Source: Byssochlamys sp. IMV 00236 (taxonomy: Eukaryota; Ascomycota; Eurotiomycetes; Eurotiales; Thermoascaceae). Taken from it: DNA of 64,000 nucleotides. The stretch spans positions 113,940 to 177,939 of the forward strand of contig MSJH02000479.1 of the NCBI GenBank assembly GCA_001931875.2, read 5' to 3'. This document shows positions 1-11,972 of this stretch, piece after piece. Both the position numbers and the translations under genes were made by a program. Each line of letters begins with the position of its first letter. Position 1 is the first letter of the stretch. The notes under the pieces are model-generated. The model was not told the origin of the DNA. It saw only the letters and a list, made by a program, of their open reading frames with translations, and made no database searches.

Positions 1-3000
1 TCATTTCCGAGCTGAGACAAAGCATCTAGGGCGTCGACACGGGAGACGACCGTTTTAACAGTATCGACTGTCACTCGAATTACGGCCCCTTGCTTACGTT
101 GCCGGAATAGAGTATCGAGCATGATGTCGTCGTCATCCTCGTACTTGTCTTTTGAAGGGGTAAGTAACGACAAAAGTCGATCCAAATCAACTTCCTTCGG
201 ACAGAAGAGATACAGGATTCGGATGTTTCCAAGACTGACTTTTGCTGGCGCATTACCGCCGTCATCAAGTCGTACCGGTCCTTTAAGCTTGGCTTTGTCG
301 ATTTGCAAGCCGACTGTATCAGATCTGCTGACAAGTTTAACCGCAGTCGTTTCAAGCTTGATACCATGACTCTCCCCAACAACATCAACAGCGAGACCAC
401 CAAGTCGAACATTAACTTTCCACGGAACAGAGGCATCAGCGGAAACGCTTGTGGGCGTGGAAGGAGTTGCTTCAAAATGTACACCGCGCGGTCGCTTATT
501 CGGTTCCGGCTTTGCACCTCTTACTGTTGACACTGACGCGATCGAGCTACCGAGCTCCAGAATGGTACTCAAGCCACCGAACCAGCTCATTACTTCCTCC
601 AATCGCTGAAGATTGAGATTCAAGTGTAATGGCAAAGTCGTAAGATTGACAGAAGCAAAGTCAGCCGTCCTTGTCAAGGAGAGGGATATATCTCCGTGTA
701 CAGGTGCTAAGATATCTCTTGTCGATTCTCGCATTTTGAGACCCTCGTTGAATGAGAGAAGATCCTCAGAAGCGAAACCCAAGGTAAACTTCGAAAGCTC
801 CAGACGGAGTTTCGTCGTGGCTGTATCCATCGCGAAATCCGCTCTTAGGCCGGATATCGTCGCTTGTAAGATGGTATCTGCAAGAGATGAGAAACCAGGC
901 TGCGATGGCCGGAAGTCCACTTTCTGCACAGGGTAGGTGGAACCTGGCAAGTGCTCAAGGAATTTGATAGAACAATTCTTCAAAGAGAAGTCCAAGATTG
1001 TTGAATTCCGTGCCGGAGCTCCTCGAGGACTATTCTGCTGGACATTTTCTTCCTTATCGTTACCTTTATGAGCATTGAGTAATCTCTGGCCCATCTTTGT
1101 CAATAGCCATCCGGTGGCAATGTCGAACTGAATGGCGAGGGAGGCTACCTCAACAGAGAAAGCGTCACGTTGCTTTGTGTTTAGGGGCTGACCTGACGTC
1201 CGCTGTGCATGGTCCGCCGGGATAGATGAAATAGAATCCTGGCGTAGCCTCCTGGAGAAAGCCATTCTTGAGCTGGCAAGTTCACCGGCTGTAGACTCTG
1301 ACAGGCTAACAGTAGACTCTCTCATATGATCACCAGATTGTCTGTCTTGCCATGTAGGAGATTCATCCTCAGGTTCTGTTTCCGCCGTACCGTCCTCTGA
1401 AGGGAGCCAAATCTTTATTTCACTGATATCCAGGATTTTCTTCGCGACATCGGTGTCTTTATTAAGAGAAGGAGAGAAGAAGTCGGATCTTGCTTCGGCA
1501 TCTGGTTGAGCGTTCAGATCATGTCCATGGCTTCGTAAAGACTCCTGAGAACGTTGCAATTCGGTCTCTGGTTCGTGCTTCGCCGTGAGTTTCGGAGTGG
1601 AGACTATCGTATCATCCTGATCGTCCTGCTTGAGGTCGTCGAGCGGCGCGAACGAAGGAGCATCTGCATCCCATCTAGAGGTGTGTACGTCCCTAATACT
1701 GGCCTTAGGTGATTCCCAGGCTCCAGGTATATCTGGGAAATAGCTCTTTGATGTGGAAGCATGACTGATCGCACTCATATACATGCTTTCTGCCTCCTCG
1801 TGGGAGAAGATCTTCGACTCGGAGAGAGCCCCATTGGATGAACCTGATTGAGAATGAGCACTGCCCGCATCAGAAGCCGGAGAGGCGAGAGGCGGATGGT
1901 TATCTTCGCTTATGCTCCCTTGCAATGAAGACACATGCTGTTCAGATGATGTGGACGGCTCAGTAGGTAGCAGGGCCAAGTGTTCATTTGAAGCATTCCT
2001 GGACTCACTCACGTGGAGCGAGCCTCTACTGCTTTGTATCTCCCCATGACCTGCGCCTGAGCCTGAGGATTTCTCCATACCAAGTGGTTCATCGGCAGAT
2101 CCAAGGCCTTCCGAATGTGAACTCTGGTGCATAACCGTCTCTTCTGTGTTCCTAGGCTGCTGCTCTCCAGAATCTAATACAGTTGACCCTTCGACATCAT
2201 CTCCGAGATGAGAATTGAATACCTCCTCTAGATACGCTGGGTTGTCTAAGAACCGGTCGTCGTACTGGCTAGCTGATAGATCTGGATAATCTTCCGGATA
2301 GCCGTCACTTCCGAATTCTTCATCGGTTCCAGCATCTGAGAATCGGCCGTCAGCCGTATATGTTGATTGCTCCATACCATGGGTATGGGAAGTTCCCATG
2401 TCGGGTGCAGGCTCTGGATAAGGCTCCAGGTCGCGAGGGGGCGGCAGAATAGTCGAGTGTGTCATGGCAAGCGGGGAGTCATAATGAACGGATGCGGGCG
2501 CAGGTGATGATGTCCTACTAATTGTCTGACTCTCCTTAGGGTGCGTGGTGGGCGGCGAAGGAGGAGCCGCGAAACATGCATAGTTGGAGAATACAACCGG
2601 ATCCGACAATAGCATTGCTTGTATATCAGACAGGGTGATCAGCCGCTTTCCCAGATTGACGGTATGACCCTTGTCCTCGCTGGAAGCATAGGAACCCACG
2701 CCATCGATGCACAGTTCTCTGATCGTCAACAGCCCTGTTATCGGATCCGGCTTGTCCTGCGGGTGCCTCTTCGTTGGCGCATCCTGTTCGAGCTCCATAT
2801 CCACACGCAAAGCGACATCCTTGATCTTTACCTGCAGTCTATCCACAACGCCCTTTAAGAAGCCTGCAATGAAGCTAGGCAAGGAGACACCCTGCTGACC
2901 GAGTCCCAGCTCCTCATCATCACTAAGTGATCCAGATGACCGATGCAAGTATCCTGACTGCGATGAAATAGCCGCCTGCAGTTCTTCCTTTTCCTCCCGC

Positions 3001-3590
3001 GGTTCTGATTGTAGAAATGACTGCGCAAGGTCGGTCGTAGTTGGAAGCACTTGGTCACCGCCGGGATCATGGATATCCGACCGGAAGCCTTGAGAGCGAC
3101 CGGATGTATCATGTCTTAAGGATGTAGAACTCTGATCCCTCCGCTTCTTGCCATCCGTACCTGTGTTGGGGTCGTTCGGTAGCAGTCTTAGATGTACACT
3201 GACACCTTCAACCTCCGCAACGATACCACTGCTGTAAATGTCGGCGGGTATGGTCACTCGGAGCAGGAGGATTCGAGCTTGAAGCAGTTCTGACGCTGGC
3301 GGGAGATGGAGAAGGGAGGAGAGTTTCTAGAGAGACGATATGATCAGTATGTTGCTTTGATAGACATGCTCCGTAGCTATCGGAAATAGCTCCGATACAA
3401 GAGGTTCTTTTATCATTCGAGTACCTACCTCCAGCTTCAGACCAATATCCCGCAGTTCGAAAGTACTTCTCTGTCCCCAGCGGATGCCTAAACGGTCGAG
3501 ATCCAAGGCATCGGTATCGATGAGCTCGAGCCGCGATAGGGCATACCGCAGCAGCCGCTTCTGGAAGAACGACGGCAGGAAGTAGGCCAT
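1..3590 (-). CDS. atg2: Autophagy-related lipid transfer protein Atg2 (5' part, cut by window edge)
   Basis: Atg2 is a rod-shaped lipid-transfer protein that bridges the ER and the growing phagophore, working with Atg9 and Atg18. Exon 1 is 3429-3590 (54 codons) and exon 2 runs from 3326 to the left edge. The 102-nt intron 3327-3428 has a GTAGGT donor and a CTAG acceptor and is phase 0. The N-terminus ([20 protein letters not shown]) and the [10 protein letters not shown] segment are the chorein-type N-terminal region typical of fungal Atg2. Exon 2 continues with an Ile/Val-rich lipid-groove segment, then a long Ser/Asp/Glu-rich segment. I checked the frame by hand at several places, including the last 70 bases, and found it open. 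About 1,160 codons are present; fungal Atg2 is usually near 2,000 residues or more, so roughly half is missing. An ATG at 3590 is chosen because the upstream in-frame extension does not look conserved. Identity is confident; the far-left boundary is an artefact of the window. Confidence 0.9.
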
Positions 3591-4367
3591 GATGGATAAG
3601 AAACCAAAAGGAGCCGACAAAGGCTCAAACTAGGATGCCAGCTATCATCGAAGCGCGATCATGGTAAGGACAAGATGCTGTTCGCACGTCATCCGCTGGC
3701 CGATGCGGAGGCGGAAAGTTGGAGTAAGTGTAAGGTCGTCGTTAGTTTTGAGGGTCCGGGATGGACGCCGTTGCTCACCGATGGCGGTGATGTAGGACGC
3801 AGCGCTTCAGGTGGCGGAACACCGCCCCTTCTGAAACCACGAGGATTTTGTTCAAGAGGAGGTTGGTCGGGCCCAGTTCAGAGGATGGGGGATGCTGTGC
3901 TGGCTAGTTTCCATCTCATCGTCCCGGCGATGGATGCAAGCAGGCACCAAGTGTCACCACTCGGAGGCCGCAAGGTCAGTGGCGGGGTTTGAGAGCTGTG
4001 ATGGTGATGCTTCCGCAGGAGAAGAGACGGCGCAGACCAGTAGCACCACAGCCAAACGACAGCAAGCAAGGGAAGATGATCTATCACTCACGCTTATCTA
4101 TGAAGATAAATGTGCATAGTATTCTCCTTACTCCTGGTACCTACCACCAGGTATCTAGATTATTGTGTCTCAGTCACACATCCGGATGCGGTCAAGCTGT
4201 TTCGTCCGATCATCGATCATCTATACATTGGACATCAGATGACCGTCTCATGTCAGTCTGATGAGAGCTTTTCTAAATTGGAGACAAATTATGTCTTATT
4301 ATGAATTAAATCCAAAGTTCTAGTAACCTATATCATCATTGTCTTCTTCTTCTTTCTTGGTTGTACC
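3591..4367. other. Intergenic between atg2 and the deaminase gene
   Basis: This 777-bp stretch holds the atg2 promoter and 5' UTR at its left and the 3' UTR of the deaminase gene at its right. Several short open frames on both strands look like chance frames with no recognisable family. I see no RNA gene or repeat. Confidence 0.6.
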
Positions 4368-6167
4368 TCAGTTATCGTCACCATCCAGCCCTTCGTCTGC
4401 AAACTCCATCACGATCCACTGGCAGAACTCTTCAAAGTCGGCATACCACTCTCGCAAGCGCTGTGCTTTCACACCATTCCCAGTGACACCGTCACGGATA
4501 TCCTTCTGCCACTCAGCTGTGGTTTGGTCTTCAAAGCAGCTCCAGCGGATCGAGTTCTCCGCCATCACAGCGAGGCCTTCGAGGCCCATATTCTCCAGTC
4601 CCTGAAGCGCTTGCCAGAAGTCATGCGTCAGTCCATTCCTGCCGTGTCCCAGTACAGCCGGGTCATCGTTACAAAGAGAGACCGGGACTCCCCGCGACAG
4701 CAGTGCTGGGAGGGGATGCGATTTGATCGAGCTGGTCAGCCGTAGGATCTCATTCGAGATGGGACAGCATTCAATCAGTATCTTCTTTTCTTTCACTAGA
4801 TCGATGAGTAGAGGATGCTTATATAGCGAGAAGCCATGGCCGATCCGCCGGGTTCCCAAGAGGATAGCATCGAACAGATTGTTGTCTGTCGCATCTCCGT
4901 CACCCAGACACTCGCCCGCGTGGAAGAAAAAGGGGATTTCCACGCCCTCCTCCGCGCAGGCTTTACGAAACCAGAACAGAATGGGTGTCATATCCACGAG
5001 TGGTCTGCCTTGGTCTTCCTGCCCGACAACGTCAAAACCGCAGATTATCTCTGGGAATTCTTTCTTGGATTCGATGCATTCCTTCATACTCTCGACAATA
5101 TCTCGGTTTGGCAACCGGCGCAGAGTTGTCCAGATAATTCTTGCGCCGTGGAATCTCGCTCCCTTTTCTGTTGCTTTAAAGGCCTCGACTTCCTCCTCGA
5201 AAACGTTAAGGAACTCCATGTAGTCGTCCTCTGGGGTCTCGCTGTTTTCCCGGCGATATTCAAAGAGGAACGCGACTCGAAAGTCGACATACTTTATCCC
5301 ATCGACTGCAAGCTCGTCGAGCATTCGACGCAGACACTTTCTTAGTATTGGCTCGTAGAACAGGATCGAATTGATAACGGGGAAAGTCCGCTGAAAGATG
5401 GCCCAGATTGCATCCACTCCGTGATGGTGATTATACGAATGATCCGGAGCGATCATACATCGGCTCTTCAACCACTCGCGAAATCCACTCTCTCCACCGC
5501 GCGGGAAGGTAGAAGCAGCTTTCTGAATGTGAAGCAGGGTCGAAGGCTCGTAGTCATCTGTCCATATCGAGGGCTTATTGTCCGATTTGGACAAAGGGCG
5601 TTTGGAAAACTGGAAAGATACCGGGGCCACATCTAGAGCCTTATCCGATGATAATGGCTGGGGTGCGGAAATGTGTATTCCGGGCGTTGTAAATGCCAGA
5701 TCGATTAGATAGTCGAGGTCAAACATGGCATCCATGTGGGCATGGAGCAGTGCGCCTTTGGGCATCCGGTGCACAATCTTCCAGAGATCCGTCTTCTCCA
5801 TGCGATCCTTGGCCAGATTGAACATGATACCTGGATAGAGCACTTCATCAGACTGGTGGGCGATTTTTTCCTCTAAATGATCAGTCCACACATCTCGCTG
5901 CTCCCTGGCACGGATGCGGGACACGATCCTGGATGCCTCCGCAGCCACGCGGGACATGGATTTACGAAATGTATAATCTGGACGACGTTAGATCATGTTC
6001 ACTTCTATTTTCCCCAGTGATGAGAGATAAGGATCAAAACTACCATGACGCTGTTTGCGCTCTTCCTGGATAAGTGCTTCTCTGCCGTTGATATATTTTT
6101 GGATGAACGGATCTCCAAACTGAGGGATCCCCTCATCCAACTCCCACTCGTCGTCACCGGAGCCCAT
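4368..6167 (-). CDS. Adenosine deaminase, ADGF/CECR1-like
   Basis: Metal-dependent deaminase predicted to convert adenosine or a related purine nucleoside to the inosine form. Exon 1 is 6044-6167, the intron 5978-6043 (66 nt, with a CTAAC branch point), and exon 2 is 4368-5977, giving 577 aa. Visible motifs are the HAH metal site in KGALLHAHMD, the FFFHAGE histidine/glutamate motif, RIGHGFSL, and the LCNDDPAVLG Asp-Asp motif. All are expected catalytic or zinc-binding elements of the adenyl-deaminase fold. The long N-terminal region places it with ADGF/CECR1-type enzymes rather than short cytosolic ADA. Secreted animal ADGFs have a signal peptide, but this protein starts MGSGDDEWELDEG, very acidic and without a hydrophobic segment, so it is probably intracellular. 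The ATG at 6167 is the first in frame. The gene is divergent from a nucleoside transporter. Substrate is inferred from family only. Confidence 0.88.
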
Positions 6168-8372
6168 GATCAACGAGAACACCTGAAGAGAGAGGCTAGA
6201 AAGGTCTTCAGAGACAAGACAAGCGCGCTGATGATGATAAGTGTTTAGATGAAAGTAAAGCAGGAAATCCCTGATCGCAAATGGATGTATTTATTGTCTG
6301 CCTTGTAAGTTGTCTCCCGTCGGCTGTCCGAACCGCCAAGTAAGCACTTAAGTAGAGAGGGTCACGCAAACGGCAACCAAACCAGGACAGTTCCACCACG
6401 TAAGGTTTGCGCTACGATGATATTCGAGGTACAAGGAGGTACAAGTCATAATAATGATTATTATTATTATTATTATTGTCACTGCCTAAGTACTCGAGCC
6501 ATCTAATTATCTCTCGCGTGCGATGCGGCAATGCTACTGTCCGATCACCATCACCCAGAGGAATGACTGGGCCTCGCAACCATTCCGGAATCGCGCACAA
6601 TTGAAGTTCTGGAAGTCTCGACGAAAGGATAAAGCAGGGTCTCTCCAATTCCTAGCTATTGGAGGACTCTTTGCTGACGGAAGGGAAACCCTGAGCATTC
6701 TAATGGTGTTATTGCGCTTTTGTAGAGTCACCATTTATATATGGTAGCGCAGTGGTCTGGTTGTCCGGCCACATCAAGAACTTAGCTTGTCCATCACAAA
6801 GGATCCTGTAAACTAAATAAGACAGATATCTCTATTTTTCAGGTAGAAGAAATGGATAAGCAGAGCGGTACAACCTTTTTTCTTGGTTCCCCGCAGAGTT
6901 CGACCTAGGCAAACCTTTTTCTTACAGGATCAGACTTTAAACCTACGTACCTAGGTACCTAGTTACTATTCATATTCCCATCCTTCCATCCAACAACAAA
7001 GTTACGAGGGTGGTACCAATCTAGCACTTTCTTCATATTCTATATGCTCTATATATTCTATATATACCAGATTCTACTTGCAGTCGTGCACAAATAACTC
7101 GCCTGGTACTCAAACCCAGATTGGAACCAGCAAGCCTGCACGTGAAGACATCCGGGCTCTCCGAAAGCTACTACTACTTAAGCTCCTGAGCTGAGAGATT
7201 ATTATTAACCTGACAAACTTCTAACCCCGCATATTATTTTATTCCTATCATCTATGTAACTGTCTAGCGCTCCCCAGTCTGTTCTTTTTCGAGCCTAGAC
7301 TGTTCATGGAAAGTCTGCTGCTGATCCGCAATATGAGAGGAGCTTTCCCTTTTCCAATTATTATTATACTGACAGACGCTCCAATAGTCTTTTCTAGAGG
7401 CTAGAAGGATGCTTGTTCCGTATCCCTTTTATCGCACAGAGGACGGCAGATATCGGGCATGGCATGCACGATTCCAGGGATCACGTCGAGCCAAGTTGCC
7501 AAGCTGAAGCTTTCGTGAGACGACCATCGACGGCGTTCTCCGCACGACAGAAGCCCAGAAGCCTGAGCTAGTTATCGGCCACTATCAGTTTCCCACTAAC
7601 GCAGACTGTTTCCAGAGAAGCAGTTGAGACTGTGCATATAATAATGTTCTTTGTGCGTCGATCGCAGATCTGGGGAAGACTTGAGGTTGACACATTATTA
7701 TTATATGCCAATTCGCTTCTACGAGTCCTCGATTTTTCCTGCTCGAGACATGCACATGCTCATCTGTCCCGTGGTACATGGATCGGCAAGCCGCCATGGC
7801 CTGTTTGCCGCCGCCACGCTGCGAAAGACAAGCAAAAACGCCTTCCAGAAGGTCACTGCTCGAACTAGACGCAAATTCGACCGGCGCGATCTCGTTAGCC
7901 CAGCACGATAGGGTTCCCCAAGTGTAACATCCTTATCTTTCGGCCCACATTACCGAGTTGACTGGCCCGTCACCCAAACTGTGCGCGGAGCGGCTACCTT
8001 CGCACCTAAACCAGGGCACGCGAGCTCGATGGCACGCTTCCTGATAAAAGTAAGCTCGATGGCCATCTGTGGGCGGGAAAAAAATGGCCGAGCAAAACGG
8101 GGTCTATACTCAGTCGGTTCTCCCCACTAGTGGCCTTGGGTGCTCGTGCCGGTCGACTGGTTGAAAAAAATTGAGCTTGTCTCGCGTCTTTTATAGACAG
8201 TGGGATTCCCATCGCCAAAGCGCCAACTCGTGTCATCTACGAGGAAGACCGGAAATCACCTCATCCCCTTCCAAGAGGGCCAGTCAAGTCCAGCGTGGAC
8301 GGTGCGTGCAGTGGCTAAGAGCTTGTCTGGTGGTACTACTCTATCCAGCGGGGTTAGGAAACAGAGAGCAAG
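6168..8372. promoter_or_regulatory. Shared divergent intergenic region, deaminase / nucleoside transporter
   Basis: About 2.2 kb separates the two divergent start codons. It contains AT-rich runs, a TAT microsatellite at about 6456-6477 and repeated TATAT motifs around 7040-7070. No open frame here looks like a gene. The region must contain both promoters. I did not identify a specific operator. Confidence 0.5.
6456..6477. repeat. TAT trinucleotide microsatellite
   Basis: Seven perfect or near-perfect TTA/TAT units in the divergent intergenic region. Confidence 0.85.
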
Positions 8373-10498
8373 ATGGCCGATGCAGTGCCGGAGCGCACTG
8401 CTTCTCCAATTTCTCCAGTGTCTCCTGAGATCACGCGCCATTCAGATCCAGCTTTGGATCCGGCAAACGAGCATCATCATGCTCATCAGCATCATACGGC
8501 CTTTGCGGAGCATGGCCGCGAAGACGAGGTGGTCTATTCAAAGGACACCACCTTTGACAAATCGGTCATCCCAGACGCCGCCGTAGAGCACAATTCGTTG
8601 AACGGGAAAGGCGATAGCAATGGCGACATTGAGGAACTCGGTGAGGGCTCTGCGAAACGGCCCTGGCACCGGCGTATGGTGAAGCATTGGAGACATGTGT
8701 TCCATGCTGCGGTGTGGATTCTCTTCACCGGGTGAGTCCAGCATTTTTGAACATTCTACATGTACATCTTCCTGGGAATTGTCTGCCATTGTTCTTTGGT
8801 GATGGAGGAATATGAGCTCTGGATGAGACAATTCAACCCCAGGTCAAATGCTTATCTTTTTCTCTACAGCTGGTGGATTACCGGCTTGATCAAGCATCGA
8901 TACGACCTCGGATGGTTGATCCCGTTCCTGCTCTACCTCGCCATTACGCTGCGCATCATTTTCTTCTACGTTCCGATCACGGTCGTCACGATCCCGATGC
9001 ACTTTGTGTGGAATCACACCTCGCGGCCCTTTGTCCGCTTGATTCCCCAGAAGCTCAGAACGCCCGCTGCTGCATTGTTGGTCATTGCAGTGATTCTCGT
9101 TGGATCCTTTGCCTCCGAGGAGTCGGCTGATAACACTCGCGCAAACCGTGCCGTCAGTCTGTTCGGACTAGTCGTCCTGATTTTCGTACTATGGCTTACT
9201 TCCAGGAACCGCAAGAAGATCAACTGGCACACGGTCATAGTCGGTATGCTGACGCAGTTCATCATTGCGCTGTTCGTCCTGCGCACCAAAGCCGGCTATG
9301 ATATCTTCAACTTTATCTCCTTGCTTGCCAGAGACTTGCTGGGTTTCGCTGAGCAGGGTGTCGCTTTCTTGACGGACGACACAACAGCTACTTTGACCTG
9401 GTTCCTGGTCAGCGTCATTCCAGCCATTATCTTCTTCGTGTCCCTCGTCCAGCTGTTCTACTACGTCGGTATCATCCAGTGGTTTATCGGCAAATTCGCC
9501 ACTTTCTTCTTCTGGAGCATGCGCGTCTCCGGTGCTGAAGCCGTTGTCGCCGCTGCGTCCCCCTTCATCGGTCAGGGTGAATCCGCCATGTTGATCAAGC
9601 CGTTCATCTCTCACCTCACCATGGCGGAAATCCACCAGATTATGTGCTGCGGTTTCGCAACCATCTCCGGTAGTGTGCTTATCGCCTACATCGGTATGGG
9701 CGTCAACTCGCAGGCGCTCGTGTCGTCCTGCGTGATGAGTATTCCTGCATCACTTGCCGTCTCCAAGATGCGCTGGCCAGAGGAAGAAGAGACCTTGACT
9801 GCCGGCCGTGTCGTCATTCCTGACGACGACGAGCACCGCGCGGCTAACGCTCTGCACGCCTTTGCCAACGGTGCCTGGCTGGGTATCAAGATTGCAGGCA
9901 TGATGTGCGCGACGTTGCTCTGTATCATCTCCCTCATCGGTCTTTGCAACGGATTGCTGACCTGGTGGGGTCATTATCTGGATATCAACGATCCGCCATT
10001 GACCATCCAGCTGATCATTGGGTATATCTGTTACCCGATCGCCTTCCTGCTTGGAGTTCCCCGTGACGGGGATCTGCTCAAGGTCGCGCAGTTGATCGGG
10101 CTGAAGATCGTTTCTGTAGGTTCTCCTTCCCCCCCCCCCCCTTATTTCTTCTTCTTCCCCCCCGCCCTCCTACTCTCCAAAGAAGACCTCACTAACAAAA
10201 CACCCAGAATGAATTCGTCGCCTACAACGCCCTCCAAACCGACCCTGCCTACACCGACATGTCCGACCGCTCCAAACTCATCGTCACCTACGCTCTCTGC
10301 GGCTTCGCCAACATCGGCTCCCTGGGCAACCAGATCGGTGTCCTGAACCAAATCGCCCCTTCTCGCGGCGGCGACGTCTCTCGCGTTGCGGTCAGTGCCA
10401 TGTTGACCGGTGCTCTGAGCACGTTCACTAGCGCGAGTATTGCTGGGTTGTTGATCACCAATGAGAAGGAGTATTTTTCTTCTTCAAAATCATCATAA
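8373..10498 (+). CDS. Concentrative nucleoside transporter (CNT family)
   Basis: Predicted plasma-membrane cation-coupled importer of nucleosides. Exons: 8373-8731, 8870-10115, 10208-10498, giving 631 aa. The 138-nt first intron joins ILFTG to WWITG; the 92-nt second intron joins LIGLKIVS to NEFVAYN. The first ~110 residues are hydrophilic (His/Glu/Ser-rich cytosolic tail), followed by ten or more hydrophobic segments. CNT hallmarks are the SPFIGQGESAMLIKPF segment, matching the GQ-E motif, and NEFVAYN, matching the NEFVAYQ signature of the transport core. The last coding exon carries GALSTFTSASIAGLL, also typical. Intron 2 contains a run of 13 C at 10129-10141, and reading through it would give a false low-complexity tail, so the spliced model is much better. 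It is divergent from the deaminase gene, which suggests uptake plus deamination of nucleosides. Substrate (purine or pyrimidine) cannot be read from the sequence. Confidence 0.92.
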
Positions 10499-11288
10499 TC
10501 ATAGCGTTTGGAGTTGTGTCTTGGTTTTTGTGTTTGTGTTTGTTATTTTTTTTCGTGACCCTACTATAGGATACGAACAGAACGATCACTTCTTGATGAT
10601 CTGTCGGAGATTTCAAGGTATTATGTATGTATGTACGATGTAAATTATAACTATTGAGGATAAATCAGAGAGAGATAATATCAGATTATCTATAATGATG
10701 ATCCTTCTAAGAGAAAACATGCAGAGCTCGGAAAGACTTGCGGGTCCGCTTTCAGGGAGTCTATATACCCTTAGTTAGAGTAGACTCTCGAATCGTATGA
10801 AGACTGCAGTCTACAGGCATCAATGAAGACGATGGAAGATAAAGTATATAGACTATATGCTCCACGTTCTAGATAGATGAATGCATGATGCAAGTAATGC
10901 AAAAAGAAACTCAACGCTTTGACTGTAAAGAACTACGCCCCATGTATGTAAGTCCCTTGCAAGGTTGCATGGACATAAAAGGAGACGTTCAACAGAACGC
11001 GAGAAGAAAGAAATGAAACTAATGATAGCGATTTCCAGGAATGCATGCTCGTGTAACTGATTCCAGGACCCAAAAAAAGAATCGGGTATAGCCCATTACG
11101 CAAAAACTCCAGACCCACGAACCACTTGGATGAGCCACGCCTGTTCCAAAAGCCGACTCGCCGGACCAGCTTAGCCAATATTATCTCCTGAGAGAATGCA
11201 AATTCCCATGAACCTGTTATCTCCAGGCACATGGTATGAAGGTGTCGTTTGCCAGACATATAGTTGTAAGTTTTATCCAGCCACTTGT
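10499..11288. other. Convergent intergenic, transporter / E2 gene
   Basis: Holds the 3' UTRs of the + strand transporter and the - strand E2 gene. A 119-codon frame on the minus strand (10933-11292) lies immediately downstream of the E2 stop and has no family resemblance, so I treat it as 3' UTR. Nothing else seen. Confidence 0.6.
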
Positions 11289-11972
11289 TCACTCGTCATC
11301 CTCAATGTCCCGGTGTCGCGCGAGGACATGGCGCTTGAACTCCTCTGGGTTGCTGTCCCAGAGCTCAGCCGCCTGGCCGTTCAGTGGGCTTGCACTGGTT
11401 ATTGAGTTAGCATACTGCACTCGAGAAAACGCCTAATGCATGTCAACCTACTTGTTAGGCTCCCCCAGCAAGCTCTGTAGACTGAGCAGCACGCTCTGGA
11501 CGTTGTACACGGCACTCCACTTGTCCTTCAGGATATCAAGACAGATCCGACCGGAGAAATCCACATTCGGGTGGTAGATGGGCGTCTTGAAGAGCACCGT
11601 TGGGGGCGCATAGGGGTAGTTTGTGGGGAAGGAGAAGGACAGCTTCAGGGTGAGGTTCTCGTACGGCGTCTCGGTCGGACCAACGATGGTCGCCGTCCAC
11701 GCGAGGAGGTTGCCATCTGCGTTGGGGAAGGCGGAGATGCCCGGGGACGGAGAGAGCATGAGCTGCATCAGTTCCGTCTGAAGACTGTATGAAAAGAAAA
11801 AGAGATCTCAGTATCTTGCATCATAATATTGCATGCCACCACTGCTCAGTCGAGCATTGACGTACCGTTTCGTCACACTCTGGGTGTCAGTCCGCTGCGC
11901 GGAGGGAGCCAGCTTGGAAGCCTCATGGGCCTCGGGGGCAGCGTTTTGAGTGTCTTCCATCGTGAAGTCCAT
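11289..11972 (-). CDS. Ubiquitin-conjugating enzyme E2, UBE2C/Ubc11 type
   Basis: E2 enzyme of the group that works with the anaphase-promoting complex to ubiquitinate mitotic cyclins (UBE2C in animals, UbcP4 in fission yeast, Ubc11 in budding yeast). Exons: 11866-11972, 11452-11784, 11289-11394, giving 181 aa. The splices are supported by the restored family reading: TKR|LQTELM at the first junction and LLGEPN|NASPLNG at the second. The UBC fold is complete, with [10 protein letters not shown], the YHPNVD (HPN) motif, catalytic Cys in [13 protein letters not shown], and [12 protein letters not shown]. The N-terminal ~37 residues are a flexible extension, as in UBE2C. The final 15 residues are charged. 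The start at 11972 is the first ATG of the exon; a second ATG lies four codons downstream. Subfamily assignment is by motif resemblance and is fairly secure. Confidence 0.92.

Noticed and set aside
8760..8869. Frame starting MYIFLGIV before transporter exon 2
   Set aside because: It is the first intron of the transporter gene: good GTGAGT donor and CTACAG acceptor flank it, and splicing restores the CNT sequence.
10933..11292. 119-codon minus-strand frame
   Set aside because: It overlaps the last E2 exon by only a few bases and lies in its 3' UTR. It has no ATG-supported family match and its composition is not coding-like.
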